Below the pieces are notes generated by a model, which was given only the letters and a program-made list of their open reading frames with translations, had not been told where the DNA came from and ran no database searches. Positions 36,080 through 44,516 of a stretch of 64,000 nucleotides of DNA are shown here, piece by piece. This stretch comes from Scatolibacter rhodanostii (GTDB lineage Bacteria; Bacillota; Clostridia; Oscillospirales; Acutalibacteraceae), in NCBI RefSeq assembly GCF_900197595.1, contig NZ_FZLO01000001.1, forward strand, positions 558,001 to 622,000, given 5' to 3'. The position numbers and the translations under genes were made by a program. Each line of letters starts with the position of its first letter. The stretch's first letter is position 1.

Positions 36080-37057
36080 TTGGGTTTTTTAGGATTTGGC
36101 AATTATAATAAGCCTGGTCCGGGCGTAAGTAAAGATGAACCGCCGAAAGCTGCCCCGGTTCGCTATTTTGAGATTTATGGTAGAAAGTTCACAAAACTAA
36201 TACAGACAAATCTCTTGGTTTCAATACCGTTCTTACTTGTTTTGGGATTGATGGTTTTGTTGTTCTTTGTGGTGGAACATCCTTTTATTGTGATGCCTTC
36301 TGCAAATCCTGATTCGCCTGCTTTGTTCAATTGGTGGTTAATGTATGTTGTACCTTCTCCGCTAATTTTGTTATCTCCTCTAGTAGCCGGCCTTACAATC
36401 GTTACTAGAAATTTTGCTCGAGAAGAACACGCTTTTATCTGGTCTGATTTTATAAAAGCCATTAAAAATAACTGGAAATACTTTTCTTTAAACGGCATTT
36501 TGTGTTATGTGGTCTATGTTGTATTATCATTTTCTATTACTTACTATTACAACATGCTATATCAAGGTTGGTTTTTCTATTTACCTTTGGGCCTTTCATT
36601 AGTTGCTCTCTTGCTTTTTCTTTTTGCGCAATACTATTTGCCTATACTATTTGTGACATTTAATCTTAACTTTAAACAGGCTTATAAAAATGCATTTATT
36701 TTTGGTGCATTGGGGATGGGCCGCAATATTCTTTTAACTTTGCTTTTTGGTGCAATCATTGCGTTGGTTTTGTTTATTCCTGTGAATATAGAAATCATGC
36801 TTCTTGTACTTTTTGTAATTGTATTTCTCTTTCTATTTTCATTTGTAAGCTTTACAATTAACTTTGCAACCTATCCGCTGATTAAAAAGATGATGATCGA
36901 TAGAAAAGAAGAGGAAGAAACTTCTTCCGGTACGGAGCAAGACTCTTTTTCAGACCTAGAAGATACGCCAGAAGAGGAAGAACAATCCGACGAATATGTC
37001 TATTTAAACGGACGCTTAATTAAGAAAAGTGATATTAAATCTCAGGATGATGAATAG
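36080..37057 (+). CDS. YesL-like (DUF624-related) membrane protein
   Basis: The N-terminus FGFGNYNKPGPGVSKDEPPK is the leader typical of clostridial YesL/DUF624 proteins. About five or six transmembrane helices follow (about 45-70, 95-120, 145-165, 170-195, 225-270), ending in an acidic cytoplasmic tail. TTG 36080 is the best start because TGGAG at 36067-36071 is correctly spaced; the open frame extends to 36014 into xerD. The 325 residues exceed the roughly 210 of YesL because of the tail and loops. Function unknown; YesL homologues often lie near sugar-transport genes, but not here. Confidence 0.65.
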   Translation: MGFLGFGNYNKPGPGVSKDEPPKAAPVRYFEIYGRKFTKLIQTNLLVSIPFLLVLGLMVLLFFVVEHPFIVMPSANPDSPALFNWWLMYVVPSPLILLSPLVAGLTIVTRNFAREEHAFIWSDFIKAIKNNWKYFSLNGILCYVVYVVLSFSITYYYNMLYQGWFFYLPLGLSLVALLLFLFAQYYLPILFVTFNLNFKQAYKNAFIFGALGMGRNILLTLLFGAIIALVLFIPVNIEIMLLVLFVIVFLFLFSFVSFTINFATYPLIKKMMIDRKEEEETSSGTEQDSFSDLEDTPEEEEQSDEYVYLNGRLIKKSDIKSQDDE

Positions 37058-37073
37058 TCTATTTTAATCTTTT

Positions 37074-37121
37074 AGAAAAGCAGGGGATGATACTGGATAT
37101 CTTCTACTGCTTTTCTCTTTT
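37074..37121 (+). terminator. Terminator after the YesL-like gene
   Basis: The stem AGAAAAGCAG/CTGCTTTTCT (37074-37083, 37107-37116) is followed by CTTTTT. It isolates the aro leader from upstream transcription. Confidence 0.8.
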
Positions 37122-37152
37122 TGTTATTACTTCGTTAAATCGCCAAAATTGC

Positions 37153-37181
37153 TTGACAACATCTGCATTTAGGAGTAGTAT
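37153..37181 (+). promoter_or_regulatory. Promoter of the aromatic amino acid operon
   Basis: TTGACA (37153-37158) and TAGTAT (37176-37181) have a 17-bp spacer. The predicted start is near 37188, about 28 nt before the leader peptide ATG. Confidence 0.75.
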
Positions 37182-37215
37182 TAGTTTGTACCCATTAACT
37201 TAATGGAGGTCTATC

Positions 37216-37299
37216 ATGAATTCAGCAATCGCAAAACGATTTATTAGCTATTTTAGCTCACGATTTATTTACGTGGGTTTATTTTGCTGTACATCGTAA
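37216..37299 (+). CDS. Phe/Tyr-rich 27-residue leader peptide
   Basis: A short ORF with a strong site (GGAGG, 37205-37209, six bases before ATG) ends in TAA at 37297-37299. It has Phe at positions 9, 13, 17 and 23 (codons at 37240, 37252, 37264, 37282) and Tyr at 12 and 19 (37249, 37270), six aromatic codons within 15 positions. It precedes an attenuator and the operon for Phe and Tyr synthesis. The likely job is to let ribosome speed at Phe/Tyr codons set downstream RNA folding. The peptide itself probably has no function. Confidence 0.8.
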   Translation: MNSAIAKRFISYFSSRFIYVGLFCCTS

Positions 37300-37304
37300 T
37301 AGTC

Positions 37305-37408
37305 GGCTGCGTTTATCGAATTCTTGTAAGATTTTAATTTCGTATCTAAAATGAAGAATTTGTTTTGTACCCTAAGCGGAGCCCATTTGGCTTCGCTTTT
37401 TTATTTTT
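37305..37408 (+). promoter_or_regulatory. Attenuator: competing antiterminator and terminator before aroF
   Basis: The terminator stem AAGCGGAGCC/GGCTTCGCTT (37374-37383 and 37389-37398, one G-U) runs into a T tract to 37408. Its left arm can instead pair with GGCTGCGTTT at 37305-37314 (nine of ten positions, one G-U). An inner stem, 37318-37325 with 37354-37361, supports this. The 5' antiterminator arm begins six bases after the leader stop codon, so a ribosome finishing the peptide would cover it and permit termination, while one stalled at Phe/Tyr codons would leave it free. Confidence 0.75.
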
Positions 37409-37440
37409 GGTAAAAAGCGAATAAAAAGGAGTAAATTAAG

Positions 37441-38454
37441 ATGATTATTGTTTTAAAACCAGGTGAAAAGCAGGAAAAAATTCAAAATTTTGTAGAGAAA
37501 CTAACTGATAAATTTGGCGTAACTGTAAATACATGGGTCGGAAATCATAGCACTGTATTAGGACTAATTGGAGATACTACCGTTATCGATATTGAATATT
37601 TGCAGGCTCAAGATTTCATTGAAAGCGTGAAAAGAGTACAAGAACCTTATAAAAAAGCAAACCGTAAATTTCATCCCGACAACACAGTTATCACATTGGA
37701 TAATGGTTTCAAAATTGGTGATGGCTCTTTAGCCATTATGGCAGGCCCTTGCTCGGTAGAAAGCGAAGAGCAAATTATTGAAATTGCTGAGAAAGTAAAA
37801 GCATCGGGTGCACAACTGCTAAGAGGTGGGGCATTTAAGCCTAGAACTTCTCCTTATGCTTTTCAGGGTATGCGTGCTGAAGGTCTAGAATTGCTTTTAA
37901 AAGCCAAAGAGAAAACAGGGCTTCCTATCGTGACAGAAATTATGAGTTCTGATTACATTGATCTATACAAGGATGTTGATGTCATCCAAGTTGGCACAAG
38001 AAACATGCAGAACTTTGAAATGCTCAAAAAATTAGGAGAATTGGATAAGCCAATTCTGTTAAAAAGAGGCTTTGCCAATACAATTGAAGAAATGCTGATG
38101 AGTGCCGAGTATATCATGGCTGGTGGTAACGAAAAAGTTATTCTCTGTGAAAGAGGTATTCGTACCTATGAAACAGCTACTCGAAACACATTAGATATTT
38201 CTGCTGTACCAGTGCTTAAGAAACTCTCTCATCTGCCTGTCATTGTTGACCCGAGCCATGCATCAGGTATGAGTTGGCTTGTAGAACATCTTTCAGTAGC
38301 ATCGACCGCTATCGGTGCTGACGGTTTGATGATTGAAGTGCATAATGATCCTGCTCATGCGCTATCTGACGGTGCACAATCCATTACACCAAATCAGTTT
38401 GATGAACTCGCAAATAAGCTCTTCAAACTTCATGGTGCCGTAAAAACTTTATAA
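37441..38454 (+). CDS. aroF: DAHP synthase (type I-beta, with N-terminal regulatory domain)
   Basis: This enzyme makes 3-deoxy-D-arabino-heptulosonate-7-phosphate from PEP and erythrose-4-phosphate, the first shikimate-pathway step. Residues 1-75 are a ferredoxin-like (ACT-like) domain of the Thermotoga/Geobacillus kind that binds Tyr or Phe for feedback control. The catalytic barrel has MAGPCSVESEEQI (about 100), LRGGAFKPRTSPYAFQG, LLKRGFANTIEE, ILCERGIRTYE and VIVDPSHASG. 337 residues is typical. First gene of the operon, behind the attenuator. Confidence 0.95.
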   Translation: MIIVLKPGEKQEKIQNFVEKLTDKFGVTVNTWVGNHSTVLGLIGDTTVIDIEYLQAQDFIESVKRVQEPYKKANRKFHPDNTVITLDNGFKIGDGSLAIMAGPCSVESEEQIIEIAEKVKASGAQLLRGGAFKPRTSPYAFQGMRAEGLELLLKAKEKTGLPIVTEIMSSDYIDLYKDVDVIQVGTRNMQNFEMLKKLGELDKPILLKRGFANTIEEMLMSAEYIMAGGNEKVILCERGIRTYETATRNTLDISAVPVLKKLSHLPVIVDPSHASGMSWLVEHLSVASTAIGADGLMIEVHNDPAHALSDGAQSITPNQFDELANKLFKLHGAVKTL

Positions 38455-38475
38455 TTTTTAGTTGAGGAGCATACG

Positions 38476-39303
38476 ATGAAAAAGATTGTGGTAGTAGGAT
38501 TAGGGCTTATTGGCGGCTCTATTGCTAAAGCATTGAAACGAAATACTTCTCATGTTATCTATGGCATAGACATTCAAGAAGAGGTCATGCTTGACGCTGT
38601 TTCTTTTGGTGTCATTGATGGGAAGGCTGACTTTCAGCATATTCAGGAAGCTGATATCATCTATCTTTGCACCTATCCTGCTGAAGCAATTCATTTCATT
38701 GATACTTATAAAAATGATTTTAAGTTGGGCTGTATTATCACGGACACTTGCGGGATAAAATCTCATATTTGTGAACAAGTCAGACAAATTAAAGGGGACT
38801 TCATTTTTGTTGGTGCCCATCCTATGGCAGGAAAAGAAACAAGCGGTTTTTCAGCCAGTGATTCCAGTATTTTTATAGGTGCTTCTTATATTATTACGCC
38901 AGGTGAAGCTTCTCGAGAAGCAATTGAGGAAGTATCAAATTTGGCGCTTTCTATGGGCTTTGGTAAAATTGTAATCACAACTCCTGAAAATCATGATCGC
39001 ATGATTGCTTTTACTTCACAAGTACCGCATGTCATTGCTTGTTCATATGTTATGAGCCCTGCTTGTGACGCTCATAAAGGATTTTCTGCAGGAAGCTATC
39101 GCGATGTATCCCGTGTTGCTGATATTAACGCTGAACTGTGGACTCATCTATTTCTAGAAAATCAAAAAGAATTGGTTTCTGAACTTGATATTTTGATAGA
39201 ACATCTACAAAAAATTCGCAACCGCATAGAATTAGGCGAAGAAAACCAACTGCATACTTTATTGGAGACAGCTGCTATGATAAAGAGGAGGGACAAAATT
39301 TGA
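38476..39303 (+). CDS. tyrA: Prephenate dehydrogenase
   Basis: TyrA oxidatively decarboxylates prephenate to 4-hydroxyphenylpyruvate, the tyrosine branch. The NAD-binding GLGLIGGSIAKAL is at residues 8-20. DTCGIKSHI, GAHPMAGKETSGF and the FTSQVPHVIA helix are family signatures. The 275 residues lack a C-terminal ACT domain, so feedback control by Tyr at this enzyme may be absent. AroB's start codon overlaps its stop by 4 bp. Confidence 0.93.
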   Translation: MKKIVVVGLGLIGGSIAKALKRNTSHVIYGIDIQEEVMLDAVSFGVIDGKADFQHIQEADIIYLCTYPAEAIHFIDTYKNDFKLGCIITDTCGIKSHICEQVRQIKGDFIFVGAHPMAGKETSGFSASDSSIFIGASYIITPGEASREAIEEVSNLALSMGFGKIVITTPENHDRMIAFTSQVPHVIACSYVMSPACDAHKGFSAGSYRDVSRVADINAELWTHLFLENQKELVSELDILIEHLQKIRNRIELGEENQLHTLLETAAMIKRRDKI

Positions 39304-40343
39304 AAATAAGAATCGAAACTGCGCCCGCATATGATGTCTACATTGAAAACGATATCTTGCAAAGAGTTGGTTCTATTGTTGCATCTGTTAGAGAACCCGG
39401 TACAAAAGTGCTGATTGTGAGCGATACTCATGTCTTTCCTCTTTATGGCGCTATTGTAGATAGAGAACTTAAAGAATCTGGTTTTAAAACATATCGTTTT
39501 ATTTTTGACGCCGGTGAACCCTCAAAGAAAATACAAACTGTCTATAAAATCTATGAGATGATGGCAGAAAATAACTTCACTCGAAAAGACATTATTTTGA
39601 CGCTTGGTGGCGGTGTTGCCGGAGATATGGGTGGATTTGCTGCTGCTACTTTTCTTCGGGGAATTGGCTTTGTACAAGTTCCTACCTCACTTTTGGCTCA
39701 AGTAGATTCTAGCGTAGGCGGAAAAACCGGTGTAGATTTACCTTTTGGCAAAAACCTTGTGGGGGCATTTCATCAACCATTAGTTGTAATTGCAGACCCT
39801 AAAACGCTTTCTACACTACCCAAATATTACTTTAATGATGGGATGGGTGAAGTAATTAAGTATGGCTGCATTTCTGATAAAAATTTGTTCGCTAAATTGA
39901 AAAAGGGAATTGATATCTCAGATATGACCTCTGTAATTGCTCGATGTATTGAGCTCAAAAAAGAGGTTGTAGAAGAAGACACAAAAGATATCGGCAGACG
40001 AATGATATTAAATTTCGGACACACCTTTGGACACGGTATTGAGAAATTAAATAATTTTGAGGGCATTGCTCACGGAGAAGCCGTAGGAATAGGTATGGTT
40101 ATCGCTGCACAAATCGGTGAAAAGCTGGGAGTCACTGCATCAGGTACTACGGAAGAAATCATCGGTATTTTAAAGCAATATTCTCTTCCAACAGAATGCT
40201 CTTTTTCAAAAGAAGACCTAATCCATTCTACTATGTTAGATAAAAAGAGTCTGGGGGATTCTCTGAATTTAATTTTGATTGACCAAATTGGTGAATCGAA
40301 TATTTATCAAACCACACGAGAAGAACTATCAAAAATCATGTGA
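39300..40343 (+). CDS. aroB: 3-dehydroquinate synthase
   Basis: AroB cyclises DAHP to 3-dehydroquinate using NAD and a metal. Signatures are FDAGEPSKKIQTVY, the dinucleotide loop LGGGVAGDMGGFAAATFLRGI, VPTSLLAQVDSSVGGKTGVD, EVIKYG, NFGHTFGHGIEKL and HGEAVGIGM with metal-binding Glu/His. TTG at 39300 follows GAGGAGGGA and overlaps the tyrA stop. 347 residues is typical. Dehydroquinate dehydratase, shikimate dehydrogenase and shikimate kinase genes are not in this operon. Confidence 0.95.
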   Translation: MKIRIETAPAYDVYIENDILQRVGSIVASVREPGTKVLIVSDTHVFPLYGAIVDRELKESGFKTYRFIFDAGEPSKKIQTVYKIYEMMAENNFTRKDIILTLGGGVAGDMGGFAAATFLRGIGFVQVPTSLLAQVDSSVGGKTGVDLPFGKNLVGAFHQPLVVIADPKTLSTLPKYYFNDGMGEVIKYGCISDKNLFAKLKKGIDISDMTSVIARCIELKKEVVEEDTKDIGRRMILNFGHTFGHGIEKLNNFEGIAHGEAVGIGMVIAAQIGEKLGVTASGTTEEIIGILKQYSLPTECSFSKEDLIHSTMLDKKSLGDSLNLILIDQIGESNIYQTTREELSKIM

Positions 40344-40357
40344 ATAGAGGAGGCATT

Positions 40358-41671
40358 ATGGCAAGCGTAATCTATCAAAAAGCAAGCAAACCGCTTACAG
40401 GTAATGTCAAAATTCCGCCCAGTAAAAGTGCGGCACACCGTGCTATTTTGTGTGCTGTGCTTTCAAAAGGAACCTGTACAATCAAAAATGTTGATTTAAG
40501 TAAAGATATTTCTGTAACCATAGAAGCAGCAAAAGCGCTTGGAGCCACCATTCACTATGATATAAGTTTACACCAATTATCCATTTCAGCTGAGAAGCTT
40601 GGCGTAAATAATGCTGAAATTGATTGCCATGAATCAGGATCTTCTTTGCGGTTTTTAATACCAATCGCAGCAGCACTTGGTACAACAGCCTTATTTACTG
40701 GCCGTGGCAAATTACCTGAAAGACCGCTTGATATCTATCATAACCTTTTGCCAAAACAAGGTGTCAACATGCAATCTAGTGGCAGCGGGATGGGGCTACC
40801 GCTAACCGTATCAGGCCAATTAGTACCCGGAGATTTTATCCTCCCGGGAAATATTAGCTCCCAATTTATCACAGGCTTACTGCTGGCCTTACCTCTTTTA
40901 CACGCAGATAGTAAAATTTTATTATCTGCACCTCTAGAATCTAAAAGCTATGTTGATTTAACAATACAGATCATGAAAGATTTTGGAATAAACATTGACA
41001 TTCTCCCAAATGGTTGGCAAATTAAAGGAAACCAGTCCTATCGGGCGAGAGATTATGAAATCGAAGGAGATTGGTCACACGCTGCTTTTTTTCTTTCTAT
41101 AGCTTCTTTTAGTGGTGGGAGGATTTCTATTGCAGGTTTGCGAAAAGATTCTATTCAAGGAGACCGAGCTTGTATAGAAGAATACCGCAAATTTGGTCTT
41201 TCAATTTGGTGGGAAAATGATATCTTATGTGCTGAGAACAAGTTGATAGGTTCTTCTTTTCACGGCCTCTCTTGCTCTCAAATTGATGCATCTCAAATTC
41301 CTGATTTAGTTCCCGCATTGGCAGTTTGTGCCGCTGGCTGCAAAGGAGAAACGACAATTTACAATGCAGAACGGCTGAAGATAAAAGAATGTGATCGACT
41401 CCAAGCTATGGCCGATGCAATTAATAACCTTGGTGGCAGCGTTCGAATCAATAACGATGGATTAACGATTTCGGGAAAACAAACGCTGACAGGCGGTAAA
41501 GCAGAGGGAATGAATGATCATCGCGTCCTTATGGCACTTTCAGCTACAGCTTTATTCAGCAATACGCAAGTTGAGGTAACCGATGCTTGGAGCATTCAAA
41601 AATCATATCCAGATTTTTACGATAATTATATTGCCTTAGGGGGTATTGCAGATGTCATCAATGTGGGGTGA
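40358..41671 (+). CDS. aroA: EPSP synthase (3-phosphoshikimate 1-carboxyvinyltransferase)
   Basis: AroA joins PEP to shikimate-3-phosphate. The N-terminal PPSKSAAHRAILCAVLSKG motif (about residue 21), SGSSLRFLIPIAAALG, the GRGKLPERPL active-site segment, LPGNISSQFITGLLLALP, and the late RLKIKECDRLQAMA and MNDHRVLMALSATA are present. The active-site Gly in the usual LGNAGTA/ESGSSLR region is read here as HESGSSLRF. ATG 40358 follows GAGGAGG. 437 residues is normal. Its 3' end overlaps aroC by 20 bp. Confidence 0.95.
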   Translation: MASVIYQKASKPLTGNVKIPPSKSAAHRAILCAVLSKGTCTIKNVDLSKDISVTIEAAKALGATIHYDISLHQLSISAEKLGVNNAEIDCHESGSSLRFLIPIAAALGTTALFTGRGKLPERPLDIYHNLLPKQGVNMQSSGSGMGLPLTVSGQLVPGDFILPGNISSQFITGLLLALPLLHADSKILLSAPLESKSYVDLTIQIMKDFGINIDILPNGWQIKGNQSYRARDYEIEGDWSHAAFFLSIASFSGGRISIAGLRKDSIQGDRACIEEYRKFGLSIWWENDILCAENKLIGSSFHGLSCSQIDASQIPDLVPALAVCAAGCKGETTIYNAERLKIKECDRLQAMADAINNLGGSVRINNDGLTISGKQTLTGGKAEGMNDHRVLMALSATALFSNTQVEVTDAWSIQKSYPDFYDNYIALGGIADVINVG

Positions 41672-42743
41672 ACAAATTAAAATTTCTGTATTTGGCGGAA
41701 GTCACACAGAAGCAATTGGTGTTACGATTGACGGACTGCCGGCCGGCGAAGCCATCTCTATGGATGCTGTTTTAGAACAAATGTCGCGCAGAGCCCCAGG
41801 AAGGGACCTCGCTTCTACCACTCGAAAAGAAGCAGATGTGCCACAAGTAATATCGGGCTTGTCTGAGAACCATGTGATTAGCGGTGATCCGCTCTGTGCG
41901 CTCATTTATAATACTAATCAACGCTCTAAAGATTACTCTGAGCTTCGTATAAAACCACGTCCAGGGCATGCAGACTTTCCTGCTTCTGTAAAATTCAATG
42001 GCTGTAATGACATTCGAGGAGGCGGACATTTTTCGGGTCGCTTAACTGCTCCCTTGGTTTTTGCCGGGGCTGTTTGCCGTCAAATTTTAGAGAAAAAAGG
42101 AATTTACATTGGTGCCCATGCACTTTCTATTTCTCATGTTATCGACGAGGCTTTTAATCCTGTCACTATCAATCAGGAAAAACTGCAAAAATTATCTTCT
42201 GAATATTTTGCAGTACAAAGTTCTGAAGCCAAAGAAAAGATGTATGAAGAAATTGAGAAAGCGCGCTTAAACTGTGACAGTGTGGGAGGCGTGATAGAAT
42301 GCGCTGTTATCGGATTGCCTGTAGGGCTTGGTCGCCATATGTTCGGTGGTGTAGAAAACGTACTTTCTTCCATTATATTTGGTGTGCCTGCGGTAAAAGG
42401 CATTGAATTTGGAGAAGGCTTTCATGCATCTGATTTGAAAGGCAGCGAAAACAACGATTCTTTTTTCTATGATAACAACCTTGTCAAAGCAAAAACAAAT
42501 CATTCCGGAGGAGTTCTAGGTGGAATGACAAACGGAATGCCTTTATTGTTTAAAGTCGCTATGAAGCCTACCGCTTCTATTTCACAAGAGCAAAAAACAG
42601 TTAACTTACAGACGAAAACAGATGATACTTTAAAGATAATTGGACGTCACGACCCCTGTATTGTACCTCGTGCAATTCCTGTTATTGAATCTGTAACAGC
42701 TATTGCAATAGCTGAACTCATGTCTCGCTCAGGCTTATTATAA
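41652..42743 (+). CDS. aroC: Chorismate synthase
   Basis: AroC converts EPSP to chorismate with reduced FMN. The start ATG 41652 (MSSMWGEQIK) lies eight bases behind AGGGGG and within aroA. RRAPGRDLASTTRKEAD, the RPGHADFPASVKF segment, GGGHFSGRLTAPLVFAG and the C-terminal RHDPCIVPRAIPV are conserved. Signature 1, normally GESHG, reads GGSHT here, so the Glu and the second Gly differ although the His is retained. 363 residues is normal. It supplies both the tyrA and pheA branches. Confidence 0.94.
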   Translation: MSSMWGEQIKISVFGGSHTEAIGVTIDGLPAGEAISMDAVLEQMSRRAPGRDLASTTRKEADVPQVISGLSENHVISGDPLCALIYNTNQRSKDYSELRIKPRPGHADFPASVKFNGCNDIRGGGHFSGRLTAPLVFAGAVCRQILEKKGIYIGAHALSISHVIDEAFNPVTINQEKLQKLSSEYFAVQSSEAKEKMYEEIEKARLNCDSVGGVIECAVIGLPVGLGRHMFGGVENVLSSIIFGVPAVKGIEFGEGFHASDLKGSENNDSFFYDNNLVKAKTNHSGGVLGGMTNGMPLLFKVAMKPTASISQEQKTVNLQTKTDDTLKIIGRHDPCIVPRAIPVIESVTAIAIAELMSRSGLL

Positions 42744-42759
42744 GGGAGAACGATAAGAA

Positions 42760-43899
42760 ATGACTGAATATGAAAAACAAATGAACGCTGTACGAAAAGA
42801 GATTGATGAGATTGACAGCGAGTTAATTCCTATACTAGTAAAACGATTTTCCTTATCAGCTAGAGTTGCTGAGACAAAACGAACCTTTCACATGCCTGTT
42901 TTCGATATGGCACGCGAAAAAACAATTTTAGAGAAGGTAAAAGAAAGAACGGGAGAAAACGGAGATTTTGTTTCAGCAGTCTATGCCTCTATTTTTTCTT
43001 CCAGCAGAGCAAAACAAAACTTAATGCTTGCCAGCGGCCAGTCCATTCGTGATATGGGTAAAAATGCACCAGCTATCGTCCCAAAATCAAATGTAAAAGT
43101 TCTTTGTCAAGGCGTACAAGGCGCTTATGCCCATCAAGCAGCAAGACTTTTCTTTAACAACGATTGTATCCATTTTTCCTCCACATGGGAAAACCTTTTT
43201 ACTGCTGTGGAAGAAAGAAGTGTTGACTTCGCGGTGGTCCCTGTAGAAAATTCTGCAGCAGGTTCTGTCAATGATGTCTATAGCCTAATTATGAAATATC
43301 GCCTTTACATTGTAGGCGCAGCAGAGATTAAAATTAAACATTGCTTAGCCGCAAAAACAGCAGAATCAACTATTAAAAGAGTGATTTCCCATCCGCAAGC
43401 ATTAAGTCAGTGCTCCAATTATATTGATAAAAATAGCTTACAGGCGGAATCTTTTTCTAATACAGCCACAGCGGCCAAATTTGTAGCGGAACAAAAAGAT
43501 TCTGCTCTCGCTGCTATCTGCTCAAAAGAAGCAGCAGAAAAATACGGACTAACCATATTGCAGGAAGAAATTCAGAACACAGAACACAACGCTACTCGTT
43601 TTATTGTTATTTCGCATGAACCTTACTTGCCCAAAGGAGCAAAAAAAATTAGCTTGTGTTTTTCTTTACCACATACACCCGGCAGTCTTTCTACTATTCT
43701 TTCTCAATTTTCCATGCAAGGCTTAAACTTAACAAAAATCGAGTCTAGACCTATCCCAGAGAAAAAATTTGAATATGACTTTTATCTAGATTTTACAGCA
43801 AACTTCCATGACCTTAATACGCAAAATTTAATCTGTGCTCTTTCAGACGAACTTCCTAGATTCTCTTTTCTAGGAAATTATGAAGAGATTCAGGGATAG
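42760..43899 (+). CDS. pheA: Bifunctional chorismate mutase/prephenate dehydratase (P-protein)
   Basis: This protein carries chorismate to prephenate and on to phenylpyruvate, the phenylalanine branch. Residues 1-90 form an AroQ chorismate mutase (RKEIDEIDSELIPILVKRFSL). Residues 110-285 are prephenate dehydratase (GVQGAYAHQAA, VPVENSAAGSVNDVY, HNATRFIVI with the TRF motif). Residues 290-375 are a C-terminal ACT domain with GSLSTILSQFSMQGLNL and the ESRP Phe-binding motif, so Phe feedback is expected. 379 residues matches P-proteins. Confidence 0.96.
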   Translation: MTEYEKQMNAVRKEIDEIDSELIPILVKRFSLSARVAETKRTFHMPVFDMAREKTILEKVKERTGENGDFVSAVYASIFSSSRAKQNLMLASGQSIRDMGKNAPAIVPKSNVKVLCQGVQGAYAHQAARLFFNNDCIHFSSTWENLFTAVEERSVDFAVVPVENSAAGSVNDVYSLIMKYRLYIVGAAEIKIKHCLAAKTAESTIKRVISHPQALSQCSNYIDKNSLQAESFSNTATAAKFVAEQKDSALAAICSKEAAEKYGLTILQEEIQNTEHNATRFIVISHEPYLPKGAKKISLCFSLPHTPGSLSTILSQFSMQGLNLTKIESRPIPEKKFEYDFYLDFTANFHDLNTQNLICALSDELPRFSFLGNYEEIQG

Positions 43900-43908
43900 G
43901 GGAAAAGA

Positions 43909-44415
43909 ATGGATATTCAAATTGCATCTGTGACAAGTGAGCATGCTATTCAACAAGTGGCTGACTTAGCTACAATCATTTGGCATAGTACATATGATAG
44001 CTTGTTACCAGCAGGACAAGTAGACTATATGCTGAATAAATTTCAATCTAAGAGTGCTGTTTTCCATCAAATTAATGAGGAAAACCACCTTTATTACTTA
44101 TTGGTTTATCAAAATGAAACTGTCGGTTTTTTTGCTGTACGTTCACAGTATCAATCTGTGGGTAAACTATTTTTAAGTAAAATTTATCTTGCTTCTCATG
44201 CTAGAGGAAAAGGGATTATTCGCCGTGCTTTTGCTTTTATTGAAAACTTGGCTTTAGAAAATGACTGTAAGCAAATTTGGCTTACAGTGAATAAAGAAAA
44301 CCTTCATGCTCAGGAGGTTTATAGACATTTTGGCTTTCATGTCATCAAAAGTACAGTCTCTGATATTGGCGGCGGCTATGTAATGGATGACTATGTTTTC
44401 GAAAAACAAATATAA
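43909..44415 (+). CDS. GNAT-family N-acetyltransferase
   Basis: A single GNAT domain. The acetyl-CoA pyrophosphate-binding motif A is HARGKGIIRRAFAFIE (about 103-118), and the C-terminal LTVNKENLHAQEVYRHFGF is the usual motif B region. The 168 residues are average. It follows pheA by 9 bp with GGGGAAAAG before the ATG and is followed by a terminator, so it ends the aromatic operon. Its substrate is not evident. Confidence 0.85.
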   Translation: MDIQIASVTSEHAIQQVADLATIIWHSTYDSLLPAGQVDYMLNKFQSKSAVFHQINEENHLYYLLVYQNETVGFFAVRSQYQSVGKLFLSKIYLASHARGKGIIRRAFAFIENLALENDCKQIWLTVNKENLHAQEVYRHFGFHVIKSTVSDIGGGYVMDDYVFEKQI

Positions 44416-44422
44416 TATTATG

Positions 44423-44450
44423 AAAGTGTTAGCTTGATTGCTAATGCTTT
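44423..44450 (+). terminator. Terminator at the end of the aromatic operon
   Basis: The 11-bp stem AAAGTGTTAGC/GCTAATGCTTT (two wobble pairs) has a 6-nt loop and is followed by TTCGTTTTA. Confidence 0.6.
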
Positions 44451-44516
44451 TCGTTTTAGACGAGCATAATTTGTACCACTCTGGAATATTAATTGCTGTA
44501 AAGGGGGATTACGGCA

